A stretch of DNA of 64,000 nucleotides from Aminobacter sp039907765 (GCF_039907765.1 NZ_JARDJI010000006.1:191759-255758); one strand, 5' to 3'. Positions 54,831 through 63,546 are shown, numbered from the stretch's first letter. The notes: generated from the letters alone by a model not told the origin. Made by a program: numbers and translations.

Positions 54831-55916
54831 TCATCGCCGGATGGGCGAAATGCGGGTGAAATGGCCCATCTTGCGGCCGGGGCGGGCCTCGGCCTTGCCG
54901 TAGAGATGGACCGCGACGTCGGGCTCGGCGAGCAGCGACGGCACCCGGTCGATGTCGTCGCCGACGAGGTTTTCCATCACGCAGTCGGAATGGCGGTTGG
55001 CGTCGCCCAGCGGCAGGCCCGCGACCGCGCGGACGTGCTGTTCGAACTGCGAGACCGTGCAGGCCGCTTCCGTCCAATGGCCGGAATTGTGCACGCGCGG
55101 CGCCATTTCGTTGGCAAGCAGCGAGCCGTCGGGCAGGACGAAGAATTCGATGCCGATGACGCCGACATAATCGAGTGCCGAGAGGATGCGCCGGGCAGCG
55201 TCGCGCGCCGCTTCGGCGGTCTCCGGACCGATCGCGGCAGGCACGGTCGAGGTGTGCAGGATGCCGTTTTTGTGGACGTTCTCGGCGGCGTCGAAGACCG
55301 CCACGCTGCCGTCGATGCCGCGCGCCGCGATCACCGACATCTCGCGCTCGAAGGCGACGAAGGATTCGAGGATCAGCGGCACGTTGCCGAGCGAGGCGCA
55401 GGTGCCGTCGAAGCCGCCCGTCGTCATGTTGCGGAAGACCATCTGGCCCTTGCCGTCGTAACCCATGCGGCGGGTCTTGAGGATGCCGCTGCCGCCGAAG
55501 GCATGGAGGGCGTCGGCGAGGTCCTGGTCGTTTTCCACAGGGCGGAAGCCGGCTGTGGATATCCCGATGCTGTTGAGGAAGGTCTTTTCCGACAGTCTGT
55601 CCTGCGAGACCTCCAGCGCGCGCGCCGGCGGATGGACCGGTGCGCTGCGCGAAAGATGCTCGGCGGCCACGACCGGCACGTTCTCGAACTCATAGGTCAC
55701 GACGGCGCTTGCGCCGGCGAGTTCGTCGAGGGCCGCGGGATCGTCATAGGCGGCGGCGATCTGGCGATTGGCGACCTGCGCGGCGGGGCAGTCGGCCTGG
55801 GGTTCGAGCACGATGGTCCTGTAGCCCAGGCGGGCGGCGGCCATGGCGAGCATCCGGCCGAGCTGGCCGCCGCCGACGATGCCGATGGTCGCGCCGAGGG
55901 GGAGGGGGGCCGTCAC
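54831..55916 (-). CDS. purK: 5-(carboxyamino)imidazole ribonucleotide synthase
   Basis: 361 residues, ATP-grasp. TIGIVGGGQLGRMLAMAAAR at the N-terminus, ILKTRRMGYDGKGQMVFRN (nucleotide loop), VIGIEFFVLPDGSLLANEMA and PRVHNSGHWT are diagnostic. It carboxylates AIR with bicarbonate and ATP. The start is the GTG at 55916 overlapping the purE stop (GTGA), so the two purine genes are coupled. Confidence 0.96.
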   Translation of the reverse strand: MTAPLPLGATIGIVGGGQLGRMLAMAAARLGYRTIVLEPQADCPAAQVANRQIAAAYDDPAALDELAGASAVVTYEFENVPVVAAEHLSRSAPVHPPARALEVSQDRLSEKTFLNSIGISTAGFRPVENDQDLADALHAFGGSGILKTRRMGYDGKGQMVFRNMTTGGFDGTCASLGNVPLILESFVAFEREMSVIAARGIDGSVAVFDAAENVHKNGILHTSTVPAAIGPETAEAARDAARRILSALDYVGVIGIEFFVLPDGSLLANEMAPRVHNSGHWTEAACTVSQFEQHVRAVAGLPLGDANRHSDCVMENLVGDDIDRVPSLLAEPDVAVHLYGKAEARPGRKMGHFTRISPIRR

Positions 55917-56419
55917 GCTTCGTCCGTCGGCCGTTCGGCGACCCGGGCGGTCTGGGCGGCGCGCCACTCTTCGAGCCGTTGGGCGAGGGCGTCGTCCGAC
56001 AGCGCCAGCACGGCCGCGGCCAGCAGCGCCGCATTGGCCGCGCCCGCCTTGCCGATGGCAAGGGTGCCGACGGGAATGCCCGCTGGCATCTGGACGATGG
56101 AAAGCAGCGAATCCTGTCCCGACAGCGCCTTGGATTCGACCGGCACGCCGAACACCGGCAGCGAGGTCATGGCGGCGGTCATGCCCGGCAAATGGGCGGC
56201 TCCGCCGGCGCCGGCGATGATGACGCGGAAGCCGGCAGCCTTGGCGCCCCTGGCGAACTCGTAGAGGCGGTCGGGGGTGCGATGGGCAGAGACGATCCGC
56301 GCCTCGTGCGAGATGCCGAGGACCTCGAGCAGTTCGGCGGCATGGCGCATGGTCGCCCAGTCGGACTGGCTGCCCATGATGATGGCGACGTCGACCCTGT
56401 CCTTGCTCACGCGCGGCAC
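55913..56419 (-). CDS. purE: N5-carboxyaminoimidazole ribonucleotide mutase
   Basis: 168 residues. AIIMGSQSDWATM, VSAHRTPDRLYEFA, IAGAGGAAHLPGMTAA and GIPVGTLAIGKAGAANAALL are the class I PurE motifs. It converts N5-CAIR to CAIR, the step after PurK. It is the first gene of purE-purK. Confidence 0.97.
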   Translation of the reverse strand: MPRVSKDRVDVAIIMGSQSDWATMRHAAELLEVLGISHEARIVSAHRTPDRLYEFARGAKAAGFRVIIAGAGGAAHLPGMTAAMTSLPVFGVPVESKALSGQDSLLSIVQMPAGIPVGTLAIGKAGAANAALLAAAVLALSDDALAQRLEEWRAAQTARVAERPTDEA

Positions 56420-56493
56420 CTCTGTTTGACAGGCTGCGCTTAGCGGAATTGCAGACGGATCGCAACAAAGCCGCGCCGGCGCGGTGCCGATTC

Positions 56494-56697
56494 TCAGGCT
56501 ATGATGTCGGGAATGATGCGGTCCTCGATCTGGGCGATCTTGTCCTTGAGGACCAGCTTCTTCTTCTTCATGCGCTGGATCTGGAGCGGATCGCAGCCGG
56601 TCGCGATCATCGCGTTGATCGCGACATCGAAATCGGCATGTTCTTGCTTCAAGCGTGCAAACTCGAGACGAATCTCGGCCTGTTCCTGTTCCGACAT
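56494..56697 (-). CDS. YdcH family (DUF465) small protein
   Basis: 67 residues, helical and highly charged: EQEQAEIRLEFARLKQEHAD, then MKKKKLVLKDKIAQIED, the latter being the DUF465 hallmark (LKKxKLxLKDxI). The ATG at 56697 starts the homology. The family has no assigned role. It is divergent from a second YdcH gene. Confidence 0.9.
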   Translation of the reverse strand: MSEQEQAEIRLEFARLKQEHADFDVAINAMIATGCDPLQIQRMKKKKLVLKDKIAQIEDRIIPDIIA

Positions 56698-56934
56698 GTC
56701 TACCGTCTGCAAACTCACTGGCGCACCCGGGCGCTCCAAAGGCGGGGGCCGGAAACTCTTGTCACCGGCGCGAAGCCCTTATCACATTTCGGGCTGTCAG
56801 GAAATGCTACCACATCATATTCGACATCTCCCAAAGGGGGTGGCAGACTGTCACGGTTCCGTCACAGAGCGCTGTCTGCGGTGGGCACGCTCGTGTGCGG
56901 TGCAATCATGAATCCATGAAAGGGAGATCCAATC

Positions 56935-57114
56935 ATGTCTCTTGCATCCCATCTTGAAGAGCTTCAGCGGAAACATGGCGACATCGAACGTCAGCTGGAC
57001 GAAGCGATGAACCATCCTTCCGTCGACGACCTGCAACTCGTCGCGCTGAAGCGTCGCAAGCTGGCGCTCAAGGACGAGATTGAGAAACTGAAAGGGTCGC
57101 CGACCCAACACTGA
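56935..57114 (+). CDS. YdcH family (DUF465) small protein, second copy
   Basis: A 59-residue protein. MSLASHLEELQRKHGDIERQ, then LVALKRRKLALKDEIEKLKG, carries the DUF465 K-K-LxLKDEI signature. GGGAGA lies seven bases before the ATG, giving good support despite its size. Short, charged and coiled-coil-like, as its divergent paralogue at 56494-56697. Confidence 0.93.
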   Translation: MSLASHLEELQRKHGDIERQLDEAMNHPSVDDLQLVALKRRKLALKDEIEKLKGSPTQH

Positions 57115-57365
57115 GGTCAGGACGTCGGTCTTTTCAGGGGCTGCATCGGCTGATGCGGCCCCGGATAACGGCGGCAGTCACGCATTGCCGCCGAATTTGT
57201 CTGGGCATGAATCCGTCAATTCCAAACTAGGCCGGTGAGGGCCGGAGCCGGGCGAACCGCTTGCTGGAGCAATTCCAGGAAAAGTGCGCAGCGGCTTTCT
57301 GTCCGGAATTGCGCCGCAACAACGAGATGGAGCGTCTTCGCGCTTCGAAGAAATGCGGAAGTACT

Positions 57366-57629
57366 CTAACCTTCCCAGAACTGATCCAGCCAGAGGTTGA
57401 GCTTGCGGAAGCCGCTGTTGCTGACCGCATAGAACCGCTTGGTGCCTTCGGCACGGGCGCTGACCAGCCCCGCATCGAGCAGCACCTTGAGATGCTGCGA
57501 TACGGCTGGTCGGGAAACCGGCAATCCCTCGGCAAGCTGCGTCACCGTCTTCGGACCGCGGCGCAATTCCTCGAGCAGGCGGCGTCGGTTGGCGTCGGCG
57601 ATTGCCAGAAACGTGTCGTGGGCAGTCAT
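57366..57629 (-). CDS. ArsR-family transcriptional regulator
   Basis: 87 residues. FLAIADANRRRLLEELRRGP and the recognition part SRPAVSQHLKVLLDAGLVSA define an ArsR winged helix; no metal ligands are visible. It is short but complete, ending LNLWLDQFWEG. GGATGG precedes the ATG at 57629. The gene lies 95 bases downstream of the MFS transporter, same strand. The 251 bases beyond it to the YdcH gene hold a G-rich hairpin (57137-57162) but no gene. Confidence 0.88.
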   Translation of the reverse strand: MTAHDTFLAIADANRRRLLEELRRGPKTVTQLAEGLPVSRPAVSQHLKVLLDAGLVSARAEGTKRFYAVSNSGFRKLNLWLDQFWEG

Positions 57630-57724
57630 CCATCCTTTGTGCCGCAACACGCCGGAAACCTCAACCGAGAGTCGCAAGAGGATGTATGTTCGCCGAACCG
57701 CGGCCCGCCCGTGGCAACAGGCCG

Positions 57725-58972
57725 TCAGTCCTGCAGTTCGGGTTTCTGCCGCGGATCGAGGCGCAGCGATTCGGGCGTCGCCGAACGGTCGGCGGGCAGC
57801 GTCTTGAAGGCTTCGCGCTCCTCGATCGGCACCGGGGCGCGGCGGCGGATGCGCAGCGCGGTGTAGCCGGCGAGCGCGAAATGCGCGGCCGCGGTGGCCA
57901 GGAACAGGGCCTCCGGTCGCATCATGTCCATCAGGCCTGCGCCGAGCATCGGCCCGACCATGGTGCCGAAGCCGTAGAGCAGCAGCAGGCCACCGGAAAC
58001 CTTGACGAAATCCTCCGGCTTGGCGTGGTCGTTGGCATGCGCCACCGCCAGCGAATAGAGCGTGTAGGCGAAGGCGCCGTAGCAGGCGGTCATGAAGATC
58101 ACGAACGTGCCGGATCGTGGGGCGACGAGGAAGATGAGCGTGGCGGCGACGGCCGAGGCGAGCGAGGCGCCGATCAGCACGTAGCGGCGGTCGGTGCGGT
58201 CGGAGATCTTGCCGACCGGGATCTGCAGCGCCGCACCGGCAACCACCACCAGGCTCATCATCAGCGCGATCTGGGGCGTCGAGATGCCGATGCGGGCGCC
58301 ATAGACCGCGCCCAGCGTGCCCCAGTCGCCGTTCGCCACGCCGATGAGGAAGCAGGCGACCGAGGCGACCGGCGAGTTGGCGTAGAGCCCCTTGAGGTCG
58401 AGCGACACGTCCTGCAACGGCTTGGGGTGCGCCGCGCTCGACACCGCCGTCGGGATCAGCGACAGGCAGAACAGGATGCCGGTGACCATGAACAGCGACG
58501 CGCTTTTGACGTCGCCGCCGGCGACCATCATCTGGCCGGCCATGATCGAGGCATAGGTCACCATCATGTAGAGGCCGAAGACGGTGCCGCGGTTCTCGTT
58601 GGTGGCGCGCTCGTTGAGCCAGCTTTCGATCACCATGAAGGCGCCGGCCATGACGAAGCCGGTGAAGGCGCGCAGCAGGATCCAGACATATTCGTTGACG
58701 ATCAGCCCGGTGAGCAGGGCGACGATCGCCGCGGAGGCGGCAAAGGTGCCGAAGGCGCGCACGTGGCCGGCGCGGCGCACGACGCGCGGGGCGAAGAAGC
58801 AGCCGGCGACGAAGCCGCCCGCCCAGGCCGTGCCCATCAGGCCTAGTGCCGTGGTGGAGAAGCCCTCCTCTTGGCCGCGAAGTGGGAGCAGGAGGCCGTG
58901 CAGGCCCGAGGCGGCGAGGAGAAAGGCCGTGCCGCGGAGCAGCGAGAGAATCGGCCTGTAGGCTGCGAGCAT
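57725..58972 (-). CDS. MFS transporter (YcaD/UMF-like)
   Basis: 415 residues with twelve predicted helices. The loop 2-3 region reads APRVVRRAGHVRAFG and helix 5 ends VIESWLNERATNENRGTVFG, a hallmark of the YcaD-like sugar/unknown-substrate MFS branch. The loop 8-9 GKISDRTDRRYVLIG matches the MFS signature. It should be an inner-membrane exporter or importer of a small molecule. The ATG at 58972 precedes the first helix; 20 upstream codons are in frame but unsupported. Confidence 0.9.
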   Translation of the reverse strand: MLAAYRPILSLLRGTAFLLAASGLHGLLLPLRGQEEGFSTTALGLMGTAWAGGFVAGCFFAPRVVRRAGHVRAFGTFAASAAIVALLTGLIVNEYVWILLRAFTGFVMAGAFMVIESWLNERATNENRGTVFGLYMMVTYASIMAGQMMVAGGDVKSASLFMVTGILFCLSLIPTAVSSAAHPKPLQDVSLDLKGLYANSPVASVACFLIGVANGDWGTLGAVYGARIGISTPQIALMMSLVVVAGAALQIPVGKISDRTDRRYVLIGASLASAVAATLIFLVAPRSGTFVIFMTACYGAFAYTLYSLAVAHANDHAKPEDFVKVSGGLLLLYGFGTMVGPMLGAGLMDMMRPEALFLATAAAHFALAGYTALRIRRRAPVPIEEREAFKTLPADRSATPESLRLDPRQKPELQD

Positions 58973-59050
58973 CGGTCTGTCCCACCAAGAATCAGTTTGT
59001 GCCGGATCGTGAAGACAGCCCCAGTAGGGCATTTCGGCGGCGGCGATGTG

Positions 59051-59242
59051 TCAGCGCTTGAACAGCGCCTCGGCGGCCGACTTGGTCGTGCCCTTGGCGG
59101 CAAGCTCCGCCTCGAGCCGGACGATCTCGGCCTTGAGCAGGCCGATGCGGTCGTCGAGCTCGCCGACGGACAGGAGCGACAGGTCCTGGCCGATCTCGTG
59201 GGCGAGGGGCTTCTTCTTGGGTTCGTCGTCGAAGAGCGCCAT
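59051..59242 (-). CDS. DUF1192-family protein
   Basis: 63 residues. MALFDDEPKKKPLAHEIGQD, then LSVGELDDRIGLLKAEIVRL, is the standard DUF1192 sequence found across alphaproteobacteria. The C-terminal half is a short coiled coil. Function unknown. It is divergent from the quinone oxidoreductase gene. Confidence 0.93.
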   Translation of the reverse strand: MALFDDEPKKKPLAHEIGQDLSLLSVGELDDRIGLLKAEIVRLEAELAAKGTTKSAAEALFKR

Positions 59243-59356
59243 CTGATGCCTCCATCCGCGGACAGGCGTTTGCCTGATTTGCCAATCAGAATACATAGTG
59301 CGGGCAAGGACATGCAAATGCCGGCGCGCGCCGGACGGAACGGAGACCAAAAAGAC

Positions 59357-60367
59357 ATGGCCAACGCTGCCAGACTTCCGGAGAAGATGCTTGCGGTGGC
59401 GATCACCCAGCCCGGCGGGCCGAGGGTGCTCAAGGCGGAAAAGCGCGACCTGCCGGAGGCGGGCGCCGGCGAGATCCTGATCAGGGTGCACGCGGCAGGC
59501 GTCAACCGGCCGGACGTGCTGCAGCGCAAGGGCGCCTACCCCGCGCCGCCCGGCGCCTCCGACCTGCCGGGGCTCGAAGTGTCGGGCGAGGTGGCGGCAC
59601 TCGGCGCGGGCGTTTCGCGCTGGCGCCTGGGCGACCAGGTCTGCGCGCTGACGCCGGGAGGCGGCTATGCCGAATACGCCAGGGTGCACGAAACCAACGC
59701 GCTGCCGATACCGGCGGGCTTCACCTTCACGGAGGCCGCGGCGCTGCCCGAGACCTTCTTCACGGTCTGGCACAACGTGTTCGAGCGCGGGGCGCTGAAG
59801 GCCGGCGAAACGCTTTTGGTACATGGCGGCACGTCGGGCATCGGCACCACCGCGATCCAGCTGGCCTCGGCCTTCGGCGCCTATGTGATCACCACCGCCG
59901 GCTCGGACGAAAAATGCGCCGCCTGCCTGAAGCTCGGGGCGGACAGGGCGATCAACTACAAGACCGAGGACTTCGTCCAGGCGGTCAAGGACGCCACCGA
60001 CGGCAAGGGCGCCGACGTCATCCTCGACATGGTCGGCGGCGACTATGTCGGGCGCAACTACCACGCGGCGGCGGTCGACGGGCGCATCGTCCAGATCGCC
60101 ACCCAGGGCGGGGCGGTGGCAAGCGCCGACTTCTCCAGGCTGATGGTCAAGCGGCTCACCCATACCGGCTCGACGCTCAGGCCACGCACCACCGAGTTCA
60201 AGGCCGGGATCGCTGCGGCACTCGAAGCGCAGGTGTGGCCGCTGCTCGCCGTCCGCCGCGTAGCCCCGGTGATGGACATGATCTTCCCGCTCAGGGAAGC
60301 CTGGCGGGCACATGAGCGGATGGAAGAGGGCGAGCACATCGGCAAGATCGTGCTCGACGTCGGCTAG
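59357..60367 (+). CDS. NAD(P)H-quinone oxidoreductase (zinc-independent MDR, PIG3-like)
   Basis: 336 residues. The MDR N-terminal domain (ILIRVHAAGVNRPDVLQRKG, ASDLPGLEVSGEV) is followed by a Rossmann domain with LLVHGGTSGIGTTAIQLASA (near 158). There are no zinc ligands, and the sequence is closest to the QOR/TP53I3 (PIG3) subgroup that reduces quinones with NADPH. Homology begins at the ATG at 59357. It lies opposite DUF1192 and is followed by a convergent methyltransferase. Confidence 0.92.
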   Translation: MANAARLPEKMLAVAITQPGGPRVLKAEKRDLPEAGAGEILIRVHAAGVNRPDVLQRKGAYPAPPGASDLPGLEVSGEVAALGAGVSRWRLGDQVCALTPGGGYAEYARVHETNALPIPAGFTFTEAAALPETFFTVWHNVFERGALKAGETLLVHGGTSGIGTTAIQLASAFGAYVITTAGSDEKCAACLKLGADRAINYKTEDFVQAVKDATDGKGADVILDMVGGDYVGRNYHAAAVDGRIVQIATQGGAVASADFSRLMVKRLTHTGSTLRPRTTEFKAGIAAALEAQVWPLLAVRRVAPVMDMIFPLREAWRAHERMEEGEHIGKIVLDVG

Positions 60368-60388
60368 CCGCTCGCCGGGCGCCGACTT

Positions 60389-61189
60389 CTACGGCACCGT
60401 GCCGCGGACGGCCCAGGCGACGTTGGCGAAGGAGCGCGGACCGTCGGGCCGGCCGGCCTCGTAGGCGTCGCGCACGGCTACCTCCGTGCGCGCCCGCTCG
60501 GCGGCGCCGAGGCTTGCCACATATTTGCCGAGCGGACCCTCGCCGGCGCTGATCGGCGCCCAGAAGTCGTCGAAACCGGCATAGTCCATGCGGATCATCA
60601 GCTCGGTCTCGCTGACGTTCGAAAGACCCTGCTCGCCAAAAGTCCGCGCCATCTCGCCCGGCTGCATCATCGGCTGGAAGCAGTAGCGGGCGCGCAGCTG
60701 CCGGCCGCCTTCGCTCAATGCCGCCACCGTGTCGACCACCATGCGCATGCCCGGCATGCCGCCGAGATGGTCCCAGACGGTCGCCGCGACGACGCCGCCC
60801 GGCCGGGTGACGCGGCGCATCTCGGCCACCGCCTTGCCGGCCTCGGGCACGAAATGCAGCACGAGCAAGGCGAGCGCGCGGTCGAAGCTCGCATCGGCGA
60901 AGGGCAGGTCGCAGGCGTCCGCCTGGCTGATCTTTATACGCGGGTCGGTGTTGCGGGCCTCGGCCGCCGCGACGAAGACGGGGGAAAAATCGATGGCCGC
61001 GATCCCGGCGAGGTCGGCGGTCTCGGCGAGCGTGAAGGTCAAGCTGCCGGTGCCGCAGCCGACGTCGAGCACCTTCTCGCCATGGGCAAGGCCGGCGAAG
61101 TCGATGAACAGCGGCGCGAGCCTGCGGCTCCAGCGGCCCATCAGCTGCTCGTAGCCGGCCGCGTCCTGCACGTTGAAGCTTGACGTCAT
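60389..61189 (-). CDS. class I SAM-dependent methyltransferase
   Basis: 266 residues. The SAM site VLDVGCGTGSLTFTLAE (near 40) is followed by AIDFSPVFVAAAEARN, the acidic DACDLPFADASFD and ALALLVLHFVPEAGKAVAEM, typical of methyltransferase family 11. The substrate is not indicated by sequence or neighbours; ubiquinone/lipid-type or small-molecule methylation are both possible. Confidence 0.88.
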   Translation of the reverse strand: MTSSFNVQDAAGYEQLMGRWSRRLAPLFIDFAGLAHGEKVLDVGCGTGSLTFTLAETADLAGIAAIDFSPVFVAAAEARNTDPRIKISQADACDLPFADASFDRALALLVLHFVPEAGKAVAEMRRVTRPGGVVAATVWDHLGGMPGMRMVVDTVAALSEGGRQLRARYCFQPMMQPGEMARTFGEQGLSNVSETELMIRMDYAGFDDFWAPISAGEGPLGKYVASLGAAERARTEVAVRDAYEAGRPDGPRSFANVAWAVRGTVP

Positions 61190-61282
61190 CGAAGCCTCCC
61201 GATCACTGAGCCATGGTAGGCGAGGGGAGGGGCGTTGCCAAGGCAGCAGCGCCGGCCGCCCCGGCGGTCGCGCGCCCGCGCG

Positions 61283-61573
61283 TCAGCGCCAGCCATTGGC
61301 GAGCTGCAGCGCGAACATCAGCATGCCGACGACGCGGCGCTCGGCCTCCCGGCTGAACGGCATGCCGCAGAGGCGCGAGCGGCCCAGGGTCGGCGAGGCG
61401 CGGCAGCGCCCAAAGCTGCGGCATTCGCGCCGCGGGCAGTTCTGGTGCGCGCCGTCCTGGGTGGCGGCGATCGACAGGGCCAGCGCAATCGCGTTGTGCA
61501 GGCTGAGCGGAGCGGGGCTCCCGCCGATCTCGATGTCGGGGATGGGTTCTTCGGGGTGGCGTTTCCTGGTCAT
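61283..61573 (-). CDS. conserved small Cys/Arg-rich protein
   Basis: 96 residues. A helical segment (LSLHNAIALALSIAATQDGA) is followed by CPRRECRSFGRCRA and a later Cys (SRLCGMP), a possible four-cysteine metal site, then a C-terminal RRVVGMLMFALQLANGW. I recall similar short proteins in rhizobial genomes but cannot name a family. The frame is uninterrupted and has the codon style of the core genes. It is the last recognisable core gene before the low-GC region. Confidence 0.65.
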   Translation of the reverse strand: MTRKRHPEEPIPDIEIGGSPAPLSLHNAIALALSIAATQDGAHQNCPRRECRSFGRCRASPTLGRSRLCGMPFSREAERRVVGMLMFALQLANGWR

Positions 61574-62260
61574 GGGCTTGCTGCTCCTGATCGGGCCGCC
61601 CGGGTGGCTGATGGGCCGCGGGCCGGCCGGGTTGATGGGTTTTCTTGGGGGGCGAAAAGGCGCGGGCGCGCGAAGGCGTTCCCGCGCCGAAAAAGGCCGG
61701 GTCGTGCCGGGAAAGCGGACGCATGGCTTTGCGTCTCTTTGATGCTAGTGCGTGACGCTTGGCCATGCGTCCGCCGGCGCTCTTGCCCCGCTCAGTCGCC
61801 CCGATGCGTTCGCACCGGCGGCCGCCGCAAGGCCCGGGCCTGGGGGCTCATCACCCAGCGGGGGCACCGTCTCCCCCGCCGACCCGGACGCCGCCGCCCT
61901 CCCCTGGCATCCGGTTCATGACCCGGGTTCCCGCGAGGGCGATGCGGGGATTATCCGTGAGGTGCGAAGGGGCGTGGAAAAGAAAATTTTTCGACCAACG
62001 GGGGTGTTGCCGGGCGGGGGCGGAGCAATGCAGCAATTTCAAGGAGATGGCTTGGCCGGGGCGCGCTGCCTCGGGGTGTTTTCAAGAAAAGGCTATCCAC
62101 GTCCTGACGGGGTGCTACCTGGCGGTGAGAAGTCGACGGTTGCGATAGCTCTGCGGCTCGTGGCCTTGGCCAGTGCGAGGGTCAGCTGCCGTGTCCGTAG
62201 CAGGGCAGCTTCCTGCCGGCCGCTGTTCGCGGTGACCAAACACGGACGAGATTAGGAGCA
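61574..62260. other. 687-base gene-free stretch, probable island boundary
   Basis: Open frames here (for example 61752-62255 on the plus strand) are Pro/Gly/Ala- or Arg-rich and lack ribosome-binding sites or family motifs, so none is accepted. GC is high at the left and falls toward 62260. No tRNA end, direct-repeat attachment site or integrase was recognised. Confidence 0.5.
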
Positions 62261-62926
62261 TCAGAAAGCTAGGCTAAGCTGGCGCGATTGTGGCTTGGAT
62301 TCGCGACGCCAAATCCACGCATCGAACTCTCGACGTGAGACCGACAGTAAGTCTGCTGCGAAGCAGAACGCCTTTTTAAGATAGTGGTAATCTGTGACGT
62401 CGATGCCAACGCGCTTCGCGAAAGTCCTGATATGTCGATCAACTGCAATGGATTCGATCCCGATCAGGCATGCCATATAGTCAACCGTCTTGGGACCAAT
62501 GCCGTGCAATTCTTGGAGATGGTCACAAAAATCGTCATCCCGAAGCCAGACCCGCAATCCATCAACGTCTTTGATGCCGGCGTTGCAGACTGAGATGACT
62601 ATCCGTTCGAAACGCGCAGCCTTTACCGGATGCTTCCAATCCAAGAAATCTGTAGTGCAGCCCGTCCTTATGATTTCTACCAAAGCATCCGAAGTAGCTG
62701 CATGCGGGTAGTGCACGAGAATGCGATTTACACGCGGACGAACAACCGAGGCGTAATTCAGGCCCGCTTGAAGTACCGCATCGGCCAAAACGGCTCCGAG
62801 GTGGTCATAGTATGCTCGAACACTATGAGAATGAGCGGACACACCCTCCGCGCTAGCAAAATCCGCTATCTTTCTTGCGGCAACAAGAATCTCTATCGGA
62901 TCGCTGCCCGCCGGTCGCGCTCTCAT
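62261..62926 (-). CDS. HhH-GPD (OGG/EndoIII-like) base-excision glycosylase, type IV CBASS-like accessory
   Basis: 221 residues. The helix-hairpin-helix-GPD core is clear: LQELHGIGPKTVDYMACLIG then IAVDRHIRTFAKRVGI (about residues 137-173). The lysine of GPKT and the aspartate of VDRH match the catalytic Lys and Asp of bifunctional endonuclease III/OGG enzymes. No C-terminal four-cysteine iron-sulfur loop is present. It is the last gene of an operon with a QueC-like and an NDT-like gene (ATGA overlap). Glycosylases of this kind are reported accessories of type IV CBASS. Base preference and role are inferred only. Confidence 0.82.
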   Translation of the reverse strand: MRARPAGSDPIEILVAARKIADFASAEGVSAHSHSVRAYYDHLGAVLADAVLQAGLNYASVVRPRVNRILVHYPHAATSDALVEIIRTGCTTDFLDWKHPVKAARFERIVISVCNAGIKDVDGLRVWLRDDDFCDHLQELHGIGPKTVDYMACLIGIESIAVDRHIRTFAKRVGIDVTDYHYLKKAFCFAADLLSVSRREFDAWIWRRESKPQSRQLSLAF

Positions 62927-63546
62927 GTCATCAGTCCTGCCTTTCGTAGTGCGACTAGCCGTTCTACACAGTTAGGGCAAGCTCCACACGGCAATTGGCT
63001 GGCGGCTTGGCAGGAAAACGTCCGCCCAATTGGGACACCCAAGCGCAGGGCTTCCTGTGCCACATCGGTCTTCGATGAATATCTAAAGGGGGATACAAAT
63101 CGAACCGGTCCAACTGCTTCAGAAAGGCCGTCGAGCTTGTTCATGAAGTCGGCGGTACAATCGATTTCTTTGGCGTGATTGCTGTTTATGAAGCCGGTAT
63201 AGACCTCCATTATTCCTAACGTTTGAGCGCGGGCGGCAGCAGCTGCATAGAAAAGAAGCGTTCGATAGGGGATGTATAGATCGTCATCTTTCACTTCCTC
63301 TTCCCAGAGATTGGCCTCAACAATCAAGCGGGAGTGCGACGCTCTAAACAGATCAGAAAGACAATTCCTCTCGGGCTGTTCTGTACCAGATGGCAATACC
63401 TCGTTCACGCGACGCCACTCAGTCTCTACACAATGTTGCCCATAGTCAAAAAACAGTGGCTTGATCTTGAGACCGCGAGCGGCAAGTTGATAGGCCACGG
63501 TGGTGGAATCCAAACCGCCGGAAGCCATCAGCATTACCGTCGTCAT
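62923..63546 (-). CDS. QueC-like PP-loop enzyme, type IV CBASS-like accessory
   Basis: 207 residues. The N-type ATP pyrophosphatase P-loop reads MASGGLDSTTVAYQL (near residue 9). FDYGQH follows, and a C-terminal four-cysteine zinc site reads SCQAASQLPCGACPNCVERL, all as in QueC, which makes 7-cyano-7-deazaguanine. It differs in the substrate loop, with DLYIPYRTLLF where QueC has VPGRN. No other queuosine genes are near. It starts in the NDT-like stop (ATGA) and ends in the glycosylase start (ATGA). QueC-like proteins are reported in type IV CBASS. The ATG at 63546 begins the homology; the frame is open further upstream only inside the neighbour. Confidence 0.85.
   Translation of the reverse strand: MTTVMLMASGGLDSTTVAYQLAARGLKIKPLFFDYGQHCVETEWRRVNEVLPSGTEQPERNCLSDLFRASHSRLIVEANLWEEEVKDDDLYIPYRTLLFYAAAAARAQTLGIMEVYTGFINSNHAKEIDCTADFMNKLDGLSEAVGPVRFVSPFRYSSKTDVAQEALRLGVPIGRTFSCQAASQLPCGACPNCVERLVALRKAGLMT

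Noticed and set aside
57137..57162. G-rich hairpin as terminator after the second YdcH gene
   Set aside because: The stem has a mismatch and no T run follows on either strand, so it is noted only as a hairpin.
61752..62255. 167-codon plus-strand frame before the low-GC region
   Set aside because: Pro/Gly/Ala-rich low-complexity translation, no ribosome-binding site and no motifs. A short resemblance between GVLPGG segments near 62000 and 62110 is too weak to call a repeat.
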